This document shows, piece by piece, positions 53,019 through 64,000 of a DNA stretch of 64,000 bases. Origin of the DNA: Glossina fuscipes (lineage: Eukaryota; Arthropoda; Insecta; Diptera; Glossinidae); NCBI RefSeq assembly GCF_014805625.2, contig NW_023998464.1, positions 3,313,622 to 3,377,621 on the forward strand, in the 5' to 3' direction. Below the pieces are notes generated by a model. The model did not search any database. It was not told the DNA's origin and saw only the letters and a list, made by a program, of their open reading frames with translations. Position numbers and translations under genes: made by a program. How positions within the stretch are numbered: the first letter of the stretch is position 1; every line of letters begins with the position of its first letter.

Positions 53019-53834
53019 TTAAGTGATGCAACACCTATTGCGATCATTATTGAACACTTGAAAAAGACTTTTATTGAGAAAAATTGGTCCATTATATTTG
53101 CCCATTATTTTCTACAACTTTTTCCCACTTTTCTGGCAACATCTCGATACTGCGTCGAAAGAACGACACTGTTTTCGAACTTCAACTTTGCGGAACCGCG
53201 TGCCAGGCGACACATGCTGCACCGATCTGAACAAGTGGTGATCAAAAGAGGCAATGTCTGGTGAGAACGTTAGGTGAGGCAGAACTTCCAATTCGAATTG
53301 CAACAGTGCATCCTTGACAACTCTTGCAACGTGTGGCCGAGCGTTGCCACGCAAAAGCACGACTTTGCGTCTTTTAGCTATTATTGCTGCTTCTTTTTCT
53401 AACAATACACAGTAAAATTAGGTCAAATGAACTCTGTAGACATCTGCAGTTTCATTTGGTTTTAGCAGCTTGTAATATACTACACCTTGCTGATCCCAAA
53501 ATAAGCACAGCAAAACTTTGGATCGCGAATATTTCGCTTCGGCGCCGATGTGGATGGTTTTTCCTGGACTAACCCATGACTGCTTGCACTGTAGATTGTC
53601 GTAGCAGAGCCACTTTTCATCGCCAATCACAAAATGCTACAGAAAACTGTTCTGTTTCGCCTGGACCGAAAACAACAATTCTGATATGACGGAGCAACAT
53701 CACCAAAAGTTTCTGAAAGATTTCGACGGGCTTCGGCAGCAGATTTCTTCATATCAAACAACAAAAATAACAAATTTCGAAAATACAATTTTGAGCGTGC
53801 CATGATCAGCATCGGTGTACACTGAATAACTCAA
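53019..53834 (-). mobile_element. Mariner-type transposon, internally deleted (copy 3)
   Basis: On the minus strand, from an ATG at about 53803, a transposase can be followed: MARSKLYF, then FDMKKSAAEARRN and FGDVAPS (helix-turn-helix region). It then jumps straight to VIGDEKWLCYDN, so the linker and second DNA-binding part are deleted. After that come QSWVSPGK, DQQGVVYYKLLKP, LLRGNARPHVARVV, LPHLTFSPDIASFDHHLF and the C-terminus near 53112. The DD34D catalytic set is broken: the second Asp, normally in HDNARPH, is Gly. The nucleotide block encoding KKSAAEA and the 3' non-coding end (CCAATTTTT, CTTTTTCAAG) match copy 2, so all three copies are one lineage. The end repeats are diverged, and the boundaries are approximate. 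Confidence 0.93.
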
Positions 53835-56800
53835 CAATATTAAGTGAAAAACTATTATTTTGTACAAAGAAAGGTCCAATTATCAGGTCAAAATCGCCGA
53901 ATTTAACAGTTGTGTACTTAGACACTTTGCATTATTTTATCATTTGCACAAATGGATGTCGTTGAACAAAATACATGCAGGCCTTGCCTTATATTCTGCT
54001 TATTATAACTGGAATCGTAAAATTAGTACATTCTCCTCACTGCATTATTGGATAGGGTGCTAGGAACACGAGATAGTAACCGCGAAAGAAATGTTTCCGT
54101 CGCCCGAACTTTAGGTGACTGCAAATGTTCGCCGATTCTTGCTCAACGGATAACTTTAGTTATATTAACCCTATCAAATCGTATTGTAGCTCACCTCAAA
54201 GGTAAATGAAAACACACATTTATGACACTTGTTATTTCGGTCGAAAACAATTACGTTTCAAAAATGACCCAAAACTTGAAAAAATGCCCTATATTTTTCA
54301 CTATCATTTCGATCAAGGCTATTACGCTTCGCAGAATTGGCGGAAAGTGATGCAAACGGTTTCCCAAAACAAGAAGAATTGAAATTTTTCAAGTTTTCCC
54401 GTTTCCGTTGCGTAAGTTGTGATATTAAAGACAGGCTGCTTGATGGTCACTCAGCCGTTTATAAAGTGCGTAAAACTGTTCAACAAATTGAAGAAACCAA
54501 TATATTTCATCACGCTCTGCCAATTCTATTAAATGATCAAAAGAGAATGGAAATGGGTCTGCATGAAGTAGGACACGAATAGATGTTCCATATTTGGATT
54601 CTAAGCAATCATTATTATTATTGAATCGCTGCTGAAATAAAATCGAACCGCTTTTGAGGAGATTAATAGCGGGGCAATGAAGTGTAGAGAACAGAAGAAA
54701 ACCGTGTATCGCGAGAAGCAAAAGCAAATGATTTTTAAGTGCGCAATGCGTCCAAATAGGAGTGGCGTCGTTCTCACTCATCGCAATTTGCTCGATGAAT
54801 CGCTAAAAATGAAGAGAGTAGCTCTATAGTAACTTGGTCGGTAAAAGTGTAAGACTTGCCGATTGAACATAGGCCTACCATTCTGCGCCCACTCGCAATC
54901 TCTACTTGGTGGGATATTCCTTACAAAGGTTCAATACGTTTTACAAGAGCAACGAGAATTGTTACTGTGGTTATGTCTGAAGATAGTATTGACTGTCTCG
55001 AAAGGAAACTACGGCTAGTGAATTAAGAGCTAGCAAAACTTTCGATATTCACCATAACATAGAGCTAAAATTATTAATCCTAAGACATTTAAAGGTTAAG
55101 TAGACAATAACTCATTCGTTCAGCCATTTACCTATCATGTGAAGGCGGTATATTTAAAAGAAGATAAATAAAAAAAGAAGAGGAGGTATGTTTAGGTATT
55201 TGTTGTAAAACTGCAAATATCCAAAGATAGTGAAAGGGGGAAGCGTTGAGAATGAAACATAAATAAATACAATCGAAACTTGACGTGGTTTCGGAAGACA
55301 TTAATTATTTATGAACAACACTCCAAATAGATATCTGGATCGAGCTTTCACACGAAATAAGTATAAAAAAGTACGACACAATCAAATCAGGGTATCATAA
55401 ATTTTTGGATGCGTAAAGATTTCCCAACTGCATGCAATAACGATAAGATAATCAACGGCAATAATTACTAATATACATGCTTGTGTGCGTAGGTATAATG
55501 ACTTCAGCGAAAAAAGAAGAAAAAATTTCTAATAGCAAGGCGGATAATAAAATGTCACTAAATCAACAATCGTGTAAATATTTAGAAAACAGAAAACGTT
55601 TATTACCTTTTTTATGAGTCCTTTGGTAAACTGGTCGGTATACGAGATAAATATTTGCGGTGGTCGTTAATGTTAGACCTTATGCTTGGTTCAAAACAAG
55701 GGAAAGAAACTGTTGAGTTCCTCATATACCTCCGTTTTAAATTTTGTACATTTACAAAAAAAAACTAATTTTTAAAAATCGAAAACAAATTTTTTATTAA
55801 AGTGATAATAATGTGATTATTGTTTTCTCTTAATATTTTCTGTTTAGAAACTTGATATAACTCTTATATTATTCTTTATGGTATTGTAAATTGCGTTAAT
55901 AGTAATATAGATAAAGGGCAATTTAATGGGAAAGTTATAGTCAGCTCAAGATATCCCTTACACACCTATATCGTATGGTATATACAATGCTTTGCAATGC
56001 TAAGCTCCATTCGATTGTATTTGTATCACATTACGCAATAAGTGTCCGTTGTTTTGTCTACTGTACAGATGGCAAACATGTTATCGGACCCATATGGTTT
56101 CAGACGATACATGATTTTATGATACAAAATTTTATGATATTTAAACTATAAGTTTACGAGTTGTAAGCATAGTTGCTTTAGTGAGGCCATTTTCTTGATA
56201 GCTTTGAACTCGGTTGATCGCCCATTTGTCACTTGAGTGTAACATGAACCGATGTTGCATTCATTGTCGCATATTTCGTGAGAAAATACTCTCTATTTCA
56301 CCTAAACAGCGCTAAACAGCGCTCCGAGTCGTTCATACGTTGTTGAAAAATTGAGCAAACGCGGCATCCACTTTGAACAGCGCTTGCTCATGGGTAAATG
56401 TTCATGCAAAGTAGTGAATACACTGACTTCTGATATCTTTAAGCTGCCAACTGAGCCACGTAATTTCAGTCTTCGATCTTCCAAAACCATTTTGTGAATT
56501 TTTTTGTATGTTACAAATATCATATTACGGCACTAAATCAACTGTAACTAGTGAATTTAGGGTCGGAACGTCGTGAAACATTCATTTGAAAGCTGGTACT
56601 ACCCAGATGTCATCGCAGTATAAATATGAAATAGGAGCCGTGTGATGTGTTGTTTATATGTTCTATACATGCATGCGTATGTTACCTTTCCAACCAATGC
56701 AGAAAGTTTTTATTGCCTTTTATTACTTATGATAAGACGGCTTTCTTTTAAATATCTCGATCTCTTCACTTACACTGCTACAGAAAGTGTGAAAGGTAGA

Positions 56801-59800
56801 ACTACCGAATAGAAGATAATAAAACTTTCTCTTGAAGAGAATAGGAGGCAAACAATTAAATCACGAACACACGACGTAGCGTAACTTAAGATCTATCAAT
56901 ACAGAATAACTCTTTATTTAAGGAATTTCTCAATTAGATTCGTAGGCTTGTTTGAAAGACCGATGCGTTGTTTTCGAGTTGTATCGAGTTTGTTCAGTAA
57001 GTGAAATCGATTGAAAGCAATAGTTGACAAAAAATATTTAAGTTTCATTTTTTTTCGATCTGAATCTGAATTGAAAAAGCTCCAAAAATGTATCACATAT
57101 GGATGCTTCACTTGCCAATTCGATTAACTCCACAAAACAAGAAGTTGAGAAAAATGATAAAATATTATAAATAAATTATTTATTATTCTGTAGCCAAAAC
57201 GGTTTTTTTCATGTAGTGGTGTTAATACTTATTATTAGAGAAATTCGTTTTGAATGTGTGCAGTTAAGAGGTAATGAAGTGCTTTGATATTAAAATTTAA
57301 TAAAATTCCAAAAATGGAGTTACTCGATTTGGCAAATGAAGCATCTATATATGTCTATACAACACGTTCATAGTATTTTTTGTACATAAAACGTACATCT
57401 GCATATCAAAACGTATGGATAGAGTTTCAGTTTCTTATTTAAATATTTGCGTATTGAAATGTGTCGATTCACAGGAAAAGACTGGCAGAGTGACTTAAGG
57501 GCAACCACAACTTGACTTGCTTAGATATGAATGCATTTAAATATGATGCTCTCGCATCGATACAAATATTTAATTAAAAAAATAAGACATACAACACGAA
57601 CGAAAAGATATCTAATGCAAGTAACGATCCTACATGACAATGGGATCCTGCTCGTTCCAATAGTATCCAACACCACAAATCTTTCTTATATTATGTTGAT
57701 TAGAAACTTAACATACTTCTCCAGTCCATTTGATTCTTAATAATATTTGGTTCACTTTTGAGCATCTTCCAAATAAACAGCTTAAACAAGAGTGACTTGG
57801 AAATGAGCATAAAAAATTTTTCCAATAGCGCTGACGTAATACAATTTTTTACTTTTCTTACAATTAACGTTGGTTGAGAGTCAATTGCTTCAATTTGGAG
57901 TACATTCCCTTCAGATACAAAGAATTTTTTCAGCGACATGCACTTTGTACAGACGAAAGGTTTTCAATCATTAATTTCTGTCGTGCTATTCGCTTCTTAA
58001 TTACTTTCCTTAGTTACGGAAGCAGGCAAAATTCACTTTTCAAAACACTTTTCCAAAATTGTTAAAATTGTTTTTTGGCAGCAGGAACTTCATACGCATA
58101 CACATAGGAGTAAAATGTAGAAATGGACTCTATCCTCAAACACTTCGTAAGAATTACTAAACAAAATTCCTTCATTGGGCTAAGGAAGTGAATCTAAGGC
58201 GCTTTAAATTGCCAAAAAATTATTCGAACGTGCAGGTCGCTCTCTGTTAGGACATATGTTAAACTTTGTCTGAGTGACATAGTTGGGAAGTGTTTGTATT
58301 TGTGAACTCTTGCAAATTCAATGATCTAACAATCGAACTGCATGGGACGTCAATTTGTAAATTGATAACCCTGTCCACATTTCAATCATACCGATTCCCG
58401 ACTTAAGTCTTTATGCCTATATGTGGCTGTAATGCCGACCAAGGGGTAGGGGTATAGATGGACGTGCGTAAATCAATTGATAATCGAAACATCAAACATT
58501 TTGATCTTATCACATGAGGACAAAAATATATATATTTTATTATTTTACTTCTTTTATTTATTATTTTATATATTTTTCTTACTTTACGCACATAAGCGCT
58601 ACGCTTTTTTTAATTTTTTCTTTGGAGTCCCAGACATTTGTTAAAATTAATTCTAAACAAAAGCAAGTTTATACAAACTGTGAATCAACAGAGGATAACT
58701 TCTGCTTTTCCCAAGCAACTCATCGTCAATAGTTTTATGTTTTCTTTATTAAACAACATTTCATTTCTCGACCATTCCGTTGTATTAACACCCGCTTCTC
58801 ATGCCAATGCGTGAATTTGTTTTTCATTAAATTAATTAAAATCCCACTGAGTAATAAGGGGAATCGAGTTTAATTCAGGCGTCTTTCATGGTAAGGAGAA
58901 GAAAAAATTATATGAAACGCTTTCGCTTATTAAAAATTTATTTGTTTATCATTTAGTAAAATTATCAACACGGCAATGCTCAGATATTAACAAGCATTTA
59001 ATAATAATTACTAATTAATCTTTCGTCAGTTGATGACACACATCAAGAAAAAATATTTGAAGCATTTTTCTCTTCTCTCTTTGGTAATTGATAAGTGCAA
59101 GTATTCACACCAATGTGGTGTTTTGGAGTGGAACAAAACAGCAGCTATGTGCAATAGAAAGCCAAGGCTAACAATTTACGTCTCCTTAAGTGTTTATTAG
59201 TTTCCATTTAGTGTGCAACGACTAACGGAAGATAACAACAAACATACAATTTCTTGGTATCCATTACTTGAAGAGGATTTCAGAGAAACCAACACGAAAT
59301 TAGTTCAATGCGAAACGCTCGCTACGAAAGATGCGTCAATTCTAAACTTCTGCTTGCACGCAAGACTCGTGGATAGACAGCAAACTTTTTCGCAGCGCTA
59401 CTATCAAAGTAAGTTGCTGGTGTATAAAATTGGAATCGACAGCGTTTTGGTGTTCGCAAAAGCATTTTAAAAATGTCCCACTTAAACTTAAATGCTTTTA
59501 GATATCTAAAGAAAGTGTAATGACAGAAGGAAAAACTTTCCCCTCATTAGGCAAACTAGTATGAAGAGAACGCGTAATTATGCCCTGCACACTGTTACAG
59601 ATCCACGAGAACTTGAGCTTTTCGTAATTATGAAAGTTTGCAACGACATCTTCGGAGAAATCTTTGAGAGTAGTGGCCTCTGTTCTCTCTCTAAGGCAGA
59701 TCAACATTTTATTTTGAAATTGGTTGCGTCTGCTATTGCTTTTTGGTAATGTGGCCATTTCTTAACGCTAGAACCGCCAAACTTATCGGTTTGACGTGTT

Positions 59801-59820
59801 TCAGCATTCGAAATCATTTT
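53835..59820. other. Non-coding DNA, nothing recognised as a gene
   Basis: AT-rich sequence. Frames such as 54337-54582 (+) and 56302-56523 (-) show no domain and no convincing splice signals. There are no notable simple repeats. Confidence 0.4.
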
Positions 59821-59931
59821 TATTGCTATTATTATAATTTATTTAGACCAAAGAAATCGACTTTAGACAAATGCGACTCGTTTAATTTATTTAGACCAAA
59901 GAAATCAACTCTAGGCAAATGCGACTCGTTT
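59821..59931 (-). repeat. Tandemly duplicated SINE/LINE 3' tail segment
   Basis: Two 48-bp units (starting at 59836 and 59884) share AATTTATTTAGACCAAAGAA followed by ATCRACTYTAR and CAAATGCGACTCG. On the minus strand this is the GGTCTAAATAAATT segment of the SINE/LINE tail, with TAATAATAG at 59837-59829 as the terminal repeat. The duplication lies inside the tail. Confidence 0.65.
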
Positions 59932-60024
59932 TTTTTTTTAATAATTCAAATAATTTAAGAATGATTAGAAACCTTTAATGTCTGAGAGCGTTAAAGCCAC
60001 CTGCAATGTAAGGGTACGTTAAGT

Positions 60025-60175
60025 TTCATTATACCGATCGATTCGGAATCATTTTCTGAATCTATTTAAACTTGTCCGTTTGTCTGCCCGTCTTCTTTTC
60101 TGCTTTTCAACCTACAAGCTGCAATTTTAACGGTATTGAAATTGATTCGGATCGGATTACCTCCCAAATAACGCC
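60025..60175 (+). repeat. Dispersed repeat with GTCCGTTTG motif (copy 2)
   Basis: Matches 51770-51935 block by block: TTCATTATACCGATCGATTC, TTTTCTGAATCTATTTAAAC, TTGTCCGTTTGTCTGCCCGT, CAACCTACAAGCTGCAATTT and ATTGAAATTGATTCGG. Same orientation as copy 1. Confidence 0.55.
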
Positions 60176-62039
60176 TTATTTTGAAAACTCGCTATATGAA
60201 TTATTATGGGGTGGTGTAATGTATTTAGCACTGAGCCGTGATCCTCAGTGGTATGTTTACTTGTTTTATTACAGCGCAAGAGTTTCACTCGATTTTTTCA
60301 ATCTGATTTATGTCTCAAGAGATCAGTGGCCGACCAATAACTCGTACTAATCACTAGCTCTAAAATGAGTCAAATCGCCTCATTGTTCTTGGAATTGTAA
60401 TAATCCCAAAAATTAACATAGGAAGCTGATTTTTACAAGATACATTGTTCGTTTAATTAAAAAGACGATACTATCAAATATAGGGTATTTACTTGCAAAC
60501 ACACCTACAATATATACAAAATGGAACTTAAAAAAAAATTTGTTTTTCCTTATTTTCATCACTATGTTACGAATTCATAGACCCTTTACAGAAAAACTGT
60601 AACCCAGATATTCGCCAGGTTCGATCCAAAATTGACTCTAAATGTTTTGCCGATGACCAAAAAATAGTTTGATTAAGTTTCTATATATATGATTTACCTA
60701 AATGATGTATACTGAATGCATTTTAAATTACCTCAGAACACGTTTTGATTTAGTTGTGAGGGAAGATAATTACTAAAATTATGACAGCAATCTAAACAAT
60801 GTAATTACTAAACAATTAAGAACTAACCAAGCATAGAGTTTACTTTATAGCCTAATGGAAGGCGTTAGGAATAAGATACAATAACAAATTAAAAAGGTTT
60901 TCAATCCGGCTTATGGTTTGGACAATAGTCTAGTTTTTTGTATAAATACAGGGCGGTAACCTGACGCCAATAAAAATTCTAGCGACCAACTATGATGTGA
61001 GGAAAATAAGCTTGATGCGTACATTTAGCTAGTAACATGTTATCCACATGACATCAACAAGTACAAAAAGTGTTGGGTCCAAAACCGGACAACAAACGTA
61101 GGCTATATGCAAAATCGATAAACCGATTGGACTCACCTTGGGAATAAGCTTGCAGATTGTTAAGACATCGCGTTTTTCTCGAAGTATATCGAAACAAATT
61201 CCCGGATTAGAAAAGAAGTTTATTTTCGTGGTGGTTTCTGTCTTTTGTCTATTGTAAGATCGTTTTGATATTTATTCGAAAAACATACCACCAAAATTTG
61301 AACTTACCACTTTAATTATAAGTTTATGGCAATGTGGGAAATGGATAAAATGCACTCTCTCTTTAGCAGGAGTAAGCGTACACAAAATGTGGGTTGGTGT
61401 AGCGTCCTGTTGTAGTCTCAAGCCTAACTGATTCCAACTTACGAGTCGGATCGACCGTATGTTAAACTTTAAACTTTTATGATCCTCTTTGGTGAAAAAT
61501 TAAACGAATATAAAATACAGCCCTCGTAAACATTTAACTTATCATGTCATTAGCAAAAGAATCTAATCTAAATCCTCTTCAGAAATAACTTCAAATTAAA
61601 TATTAAAACTTTCGTTAACCGCAATTAAAAACGAATTAAAATTAATTTGTTATCAAGCCGATAGTTATTTGAAAGAAATATATAATCAATAAAAAGGGTT
61701 GAAAATAGTCAAAGAAATCACTTCGCATACGAAAATGACAAAATAACGACAGTCAAAGTCAAAAGTTCAGTTCAAGTTAAAATGTAGATAATTATTAAGA
61801 AAATGATCTTTTATATAATAGGAATTGAGTATGTAGCAACAGTAGATATTCAAGGAAAAGGAACACTAGCGGACACTTTCATTCTTGCAAATTAAATTAT
61901 CTCACCCATGGATGACTTGTTTGTTACAAAAAGGGAGGAGTTAGAGTAACAAGCTGACCACTATCGGAAAGAGTAAGTGAGAAGGTCGATATAGTTTTTA
62001 AAATATTATTAGAAAAAAAGAGATAGATAATTAACGCAA
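60176..62039. other. Non-coding DNA, nothing recognised
   Basis: AT-rich sequence without recognisable coding or repeats, immediately left of the GA-rich region that precedes the plus-strand gene's coding exon. Confidence 0.4.
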
Positions 62040-63530
62040 TTTGGAAGAGAGTGGGAGAGAGCGAGAGAAGCAAATAGCAAGAGTTTACTCTCTTTTAAGA
62101 TGAGAGTCTTTCCAAAAATACAACAAATCATCGATGGTATGTTTGAATGTTTGCCATATCTCATTTTGTTCCACTTCCATCTGGAAGGATTAAATCAACA
62201 AATCTTGGAAACTTATCTCAATTGAAAAGCAAAATTGGAAACGAAACCAAAGGACAAGGGTCGTAACAAGCAATGCCGGTGCGTAAGTGTGTTGGGTTGT
62301 GATTCTCTGAGATTCAAATATTAATATAGCAAATGAGAAGGCCACCATGTTGAAACCTTCCATAGCACATGTAAAACTAGTCTAACGACTGCGAACCGAA
62401 TGCAATTCTGATTACTCAGGAACAGATTTTCTTTTTACTCATCTCTCTCTTTCTCTCTTCATATTAACCCATATAGTGGGTGTTTATAAAGTAAACAAAC
62501 TCTTGTGTTTAAGTGTCGTATAAATCCGGCTTTCGGTGGTTGTTATCGCACTACCGTTGTTCGCCTTTGAGTTATATGTGACTGAATGAAAAGAAAAAGC
62601 AGAAAAAAAAGAAAGTAAATAAATGAACTAAACGAATATGGTCGTTAGTTGTCTGAATGTGTTTCGCGATGTTTTTATGCATTGCGACAGAAACCAGTAT
62701 GCTTTAAGACGCTGGCCGTTCAACAAACGACTATATACCGTTATAATTTAGGCAAAATTTGCGATAATTAAGATTGATTTATATTTTAAGCGGTTACTAA
62801 TTCCATTACTCGTGCGCTCTAAAACATATTGTTTCCTCTCAAATTCCCGCGTTCGGCATAAAAAAGATTATTTATATAGCAAAGCTCTCTTTAATCATAC
62901 ATGCACTACGCTACAGAGCTTTTTAACCTAAGAACTTTGGGTGCTGTTAAGTGAGTCAAGATTTGTTTTCCAATCTAAATTGAGAAATCGCAACAGTTGG
63001 AATCTACGGATTGGCAATGAATAGATGGAGGGTTACTTAACCGCTGTGTTTCTCTCTCGCATCTTCTGATGGCACTCTCACAGATTGTGACCGTTCACAA
63101 AATCAGTAAAATCAGTCCCACATAAAAGAATAGAGAAAACGAATAAGAAATCAAAATGAAAAACAAATCGTGGTTGTTGCAGCAGCAGTCAAGTCTTGGC
63201 CGTAGATGGAAATCAGATTCATATTTTGTTCATGGTGGCAGTGGCCACTAAAGCAGTGATTATCATTTTACAGTTAGTCCGCAACAAGATGCCAATGTAA
63301 CCATGCCAACAAGATTCCTCACAAGAAAGCAAATATAATAACGCAAGTGTAAAAATTGTTGCTTAAAAATTCTCAAAACGATTAACCAAAAATTTAAATA
63401 AAAAATTTCTGTAAAAATTTAAAAACTTTCCATAAGCAGTGCGCGTTTTAAAAATTTGCGTTCAAAGGAAATTGTGTTACTGTGATAATTTTTAATTGAA
63501 AAAACAAAAAAAAAAAACAAAAAAAGACGA
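62040..63530 (+). promoter_or_regulatory. Possible promoter and 5' UTR region of the 63531 exon
   Basis: Contains three separated GA/CT clusters: GAGAGTGGGAGAGAGCGAGA near 62048, TCTCTCTCTTTCTCTC near 62442 and TTTCTCTCTCGC near 63050. GAGA-factor sites are common at fly promoters. An initiator-like AATCAGTCCC lies at 63110-63119, without a good downstream element. A weak alternative is that the coding exon starts at a 3' splice site (CATAAGCAG, ending 63439). The A-rich leader just before the ATG is typical of fly 5' UTRs. The start site is not determined. Confidence 0.35.
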
Positions 63531-63885
63531 ATGGATATAACAAAAGCGAATGCATTGGCACAGACATCAACCATCAGCAGCATGACTACTAGCACCAACT
63601 CTCACTTACCGCTCGACTATAGCTTGGGTAATTTTAAGCCAGCTATTGCTTCCGATTTTCCAGGCCCTTTTGTCAGTTCCACGCAGCCTGCATTGCAATT
63701 ACGCGATATTAATGTGTTAACTACAATGGCAGCCACAATACCTTCACCCAATCAGTTATTACAACACCGAGTGCAACACCAGCAACCGCAAAGTGCTAAT
63801 GATTCCCAACAGCAACAACAACAGGATTATCAACCCGTATCGGCTTTTAGAGCCGTTTTACCTAAAAAGAAAACAACCGCCGACG
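63531..63885 (+). CDS. First coding exon of an unidentified polyQ/Ser-Thr-rich protein, partial
   Basis: It opens at ATG 63531 with an A-rich leader and reads 118 codons plus one base, to GACG|GTAAGT at 63886. Residues 10-24 are Ser/Thr-rich. Residues 25-60 contain LPLDYSLGNFKPAI and a Pro/Gly/Phe stretch. From about residue 75 it is Gln-rich, with a QQQQQQ run encoded by mixed CAA and CAG codons (opa-like). Near the end, LPKKKTT carries a PKKK basic cluster that could be part of a nuclear localisation signal. No folded domain is visible, so the functional part must be encoded further right. Such low-complexity N-termini are typical of insect transcription regulators, but that is only an inference. 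Mixed codons in the Gln run and the strong donor argue for a real exon. Confidence 0.7.
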
Positions 63886-64000
63886 GTAAGTAGTCTACAG
63901 CAAATGACTCGAAAAACTTTCCAATTAAAAAGTGGAGTGCGGAAGTGTTTTATTTATTAAAAACAATTATAAAAAGTGAAAAGTTTATAATCAACGTTGT
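63886..64000 (+). other. Start of the intron following the 63531 exon
   Basis: Begins GTAAGTAG, has stop codons in all useful frames and is AT-rich; it continues past the window edge. Confidence 0.65.

Noticed and set aside
60614..60632. GGTTCGATCC, a B-box-like motif on the plus strand
   Set aside because: No A box at tRNA distance and one mismatch in the box; likely chance.

Overview
The window is AT-rich, gene-poor nuclear DNA from an animal, most likely a higher fly (Brachycera, for example a tephritid or calyptrate). The grounds are three mariner-type transposon relics, tRNA-derived SINEs with (TAA)n tails, decayed RNase H-type LINE ends, dispersed repeats of a kind I associate with fly genomes, opa-like CAR (polyglutamine) coding repeats, and coding exons that stop at consensus GTAAGT donors. 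Two 100-N assembly gaps are present. I see no operon, phage, CRISPR array, rRNA gene or intact tRNA gene. The species cannot be fixed from the sequence alone.

Only two coding exons are well supported, one near each end. On the minus strand, 3470 to 3126 is a first coding exon of 115 codons. It ends on the opening residues of a CHY-type zinc finger (G-C-x-H-Y-x-R-x-C), as in RCHY1/Pirh2 E3 ubiquitin ligases, and the rest of the gene should lie beyond the left edge. On the plus strand, 63531 to 63885 is a first coding exon with a Ser/Thr-rich, polyQ and PKKK-containing N-terminus, ending at a GTAAGT donor; the remainder lies beyond the right edge. A candidate non-coding exon at 21582-21695 (plus), with a strong polypyrimidine-CAG acceptor and GTGAGT donor, could be an upstream 5' UTR exon of that gene. 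If so, some 42 kb of the window is one intron.

Between the two exons the DNA is mostly unrecognised, intron-like or intergenic sequence carrying old mobile elements. There are three mariner copies of one lineage: 13441-c.13790 (+), 23321-24444 (+, with both terminal inverted repeats and a TA duplication) and 53019-53834 (-). Two LINE 3' ends lie on the minus strand (28081-28500 and 48324-48678). A set of tRNA-derived SINEs or SINE parts (2750-2831, 31340-31400, 31580-31715, 32415-32480, 36965-37115, 46172-46247, 59821-59931) includes copies whose 3' tail matches the LINE 3' ends. A separate tRNA-Val-like SINE head sits near 39773, and simple repeats are scattered throughout.

The most interesting signal is this apparent SINE-LINE partnership (shared 3' ends). 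I found no evidence of a novel enzymatic or defence system.
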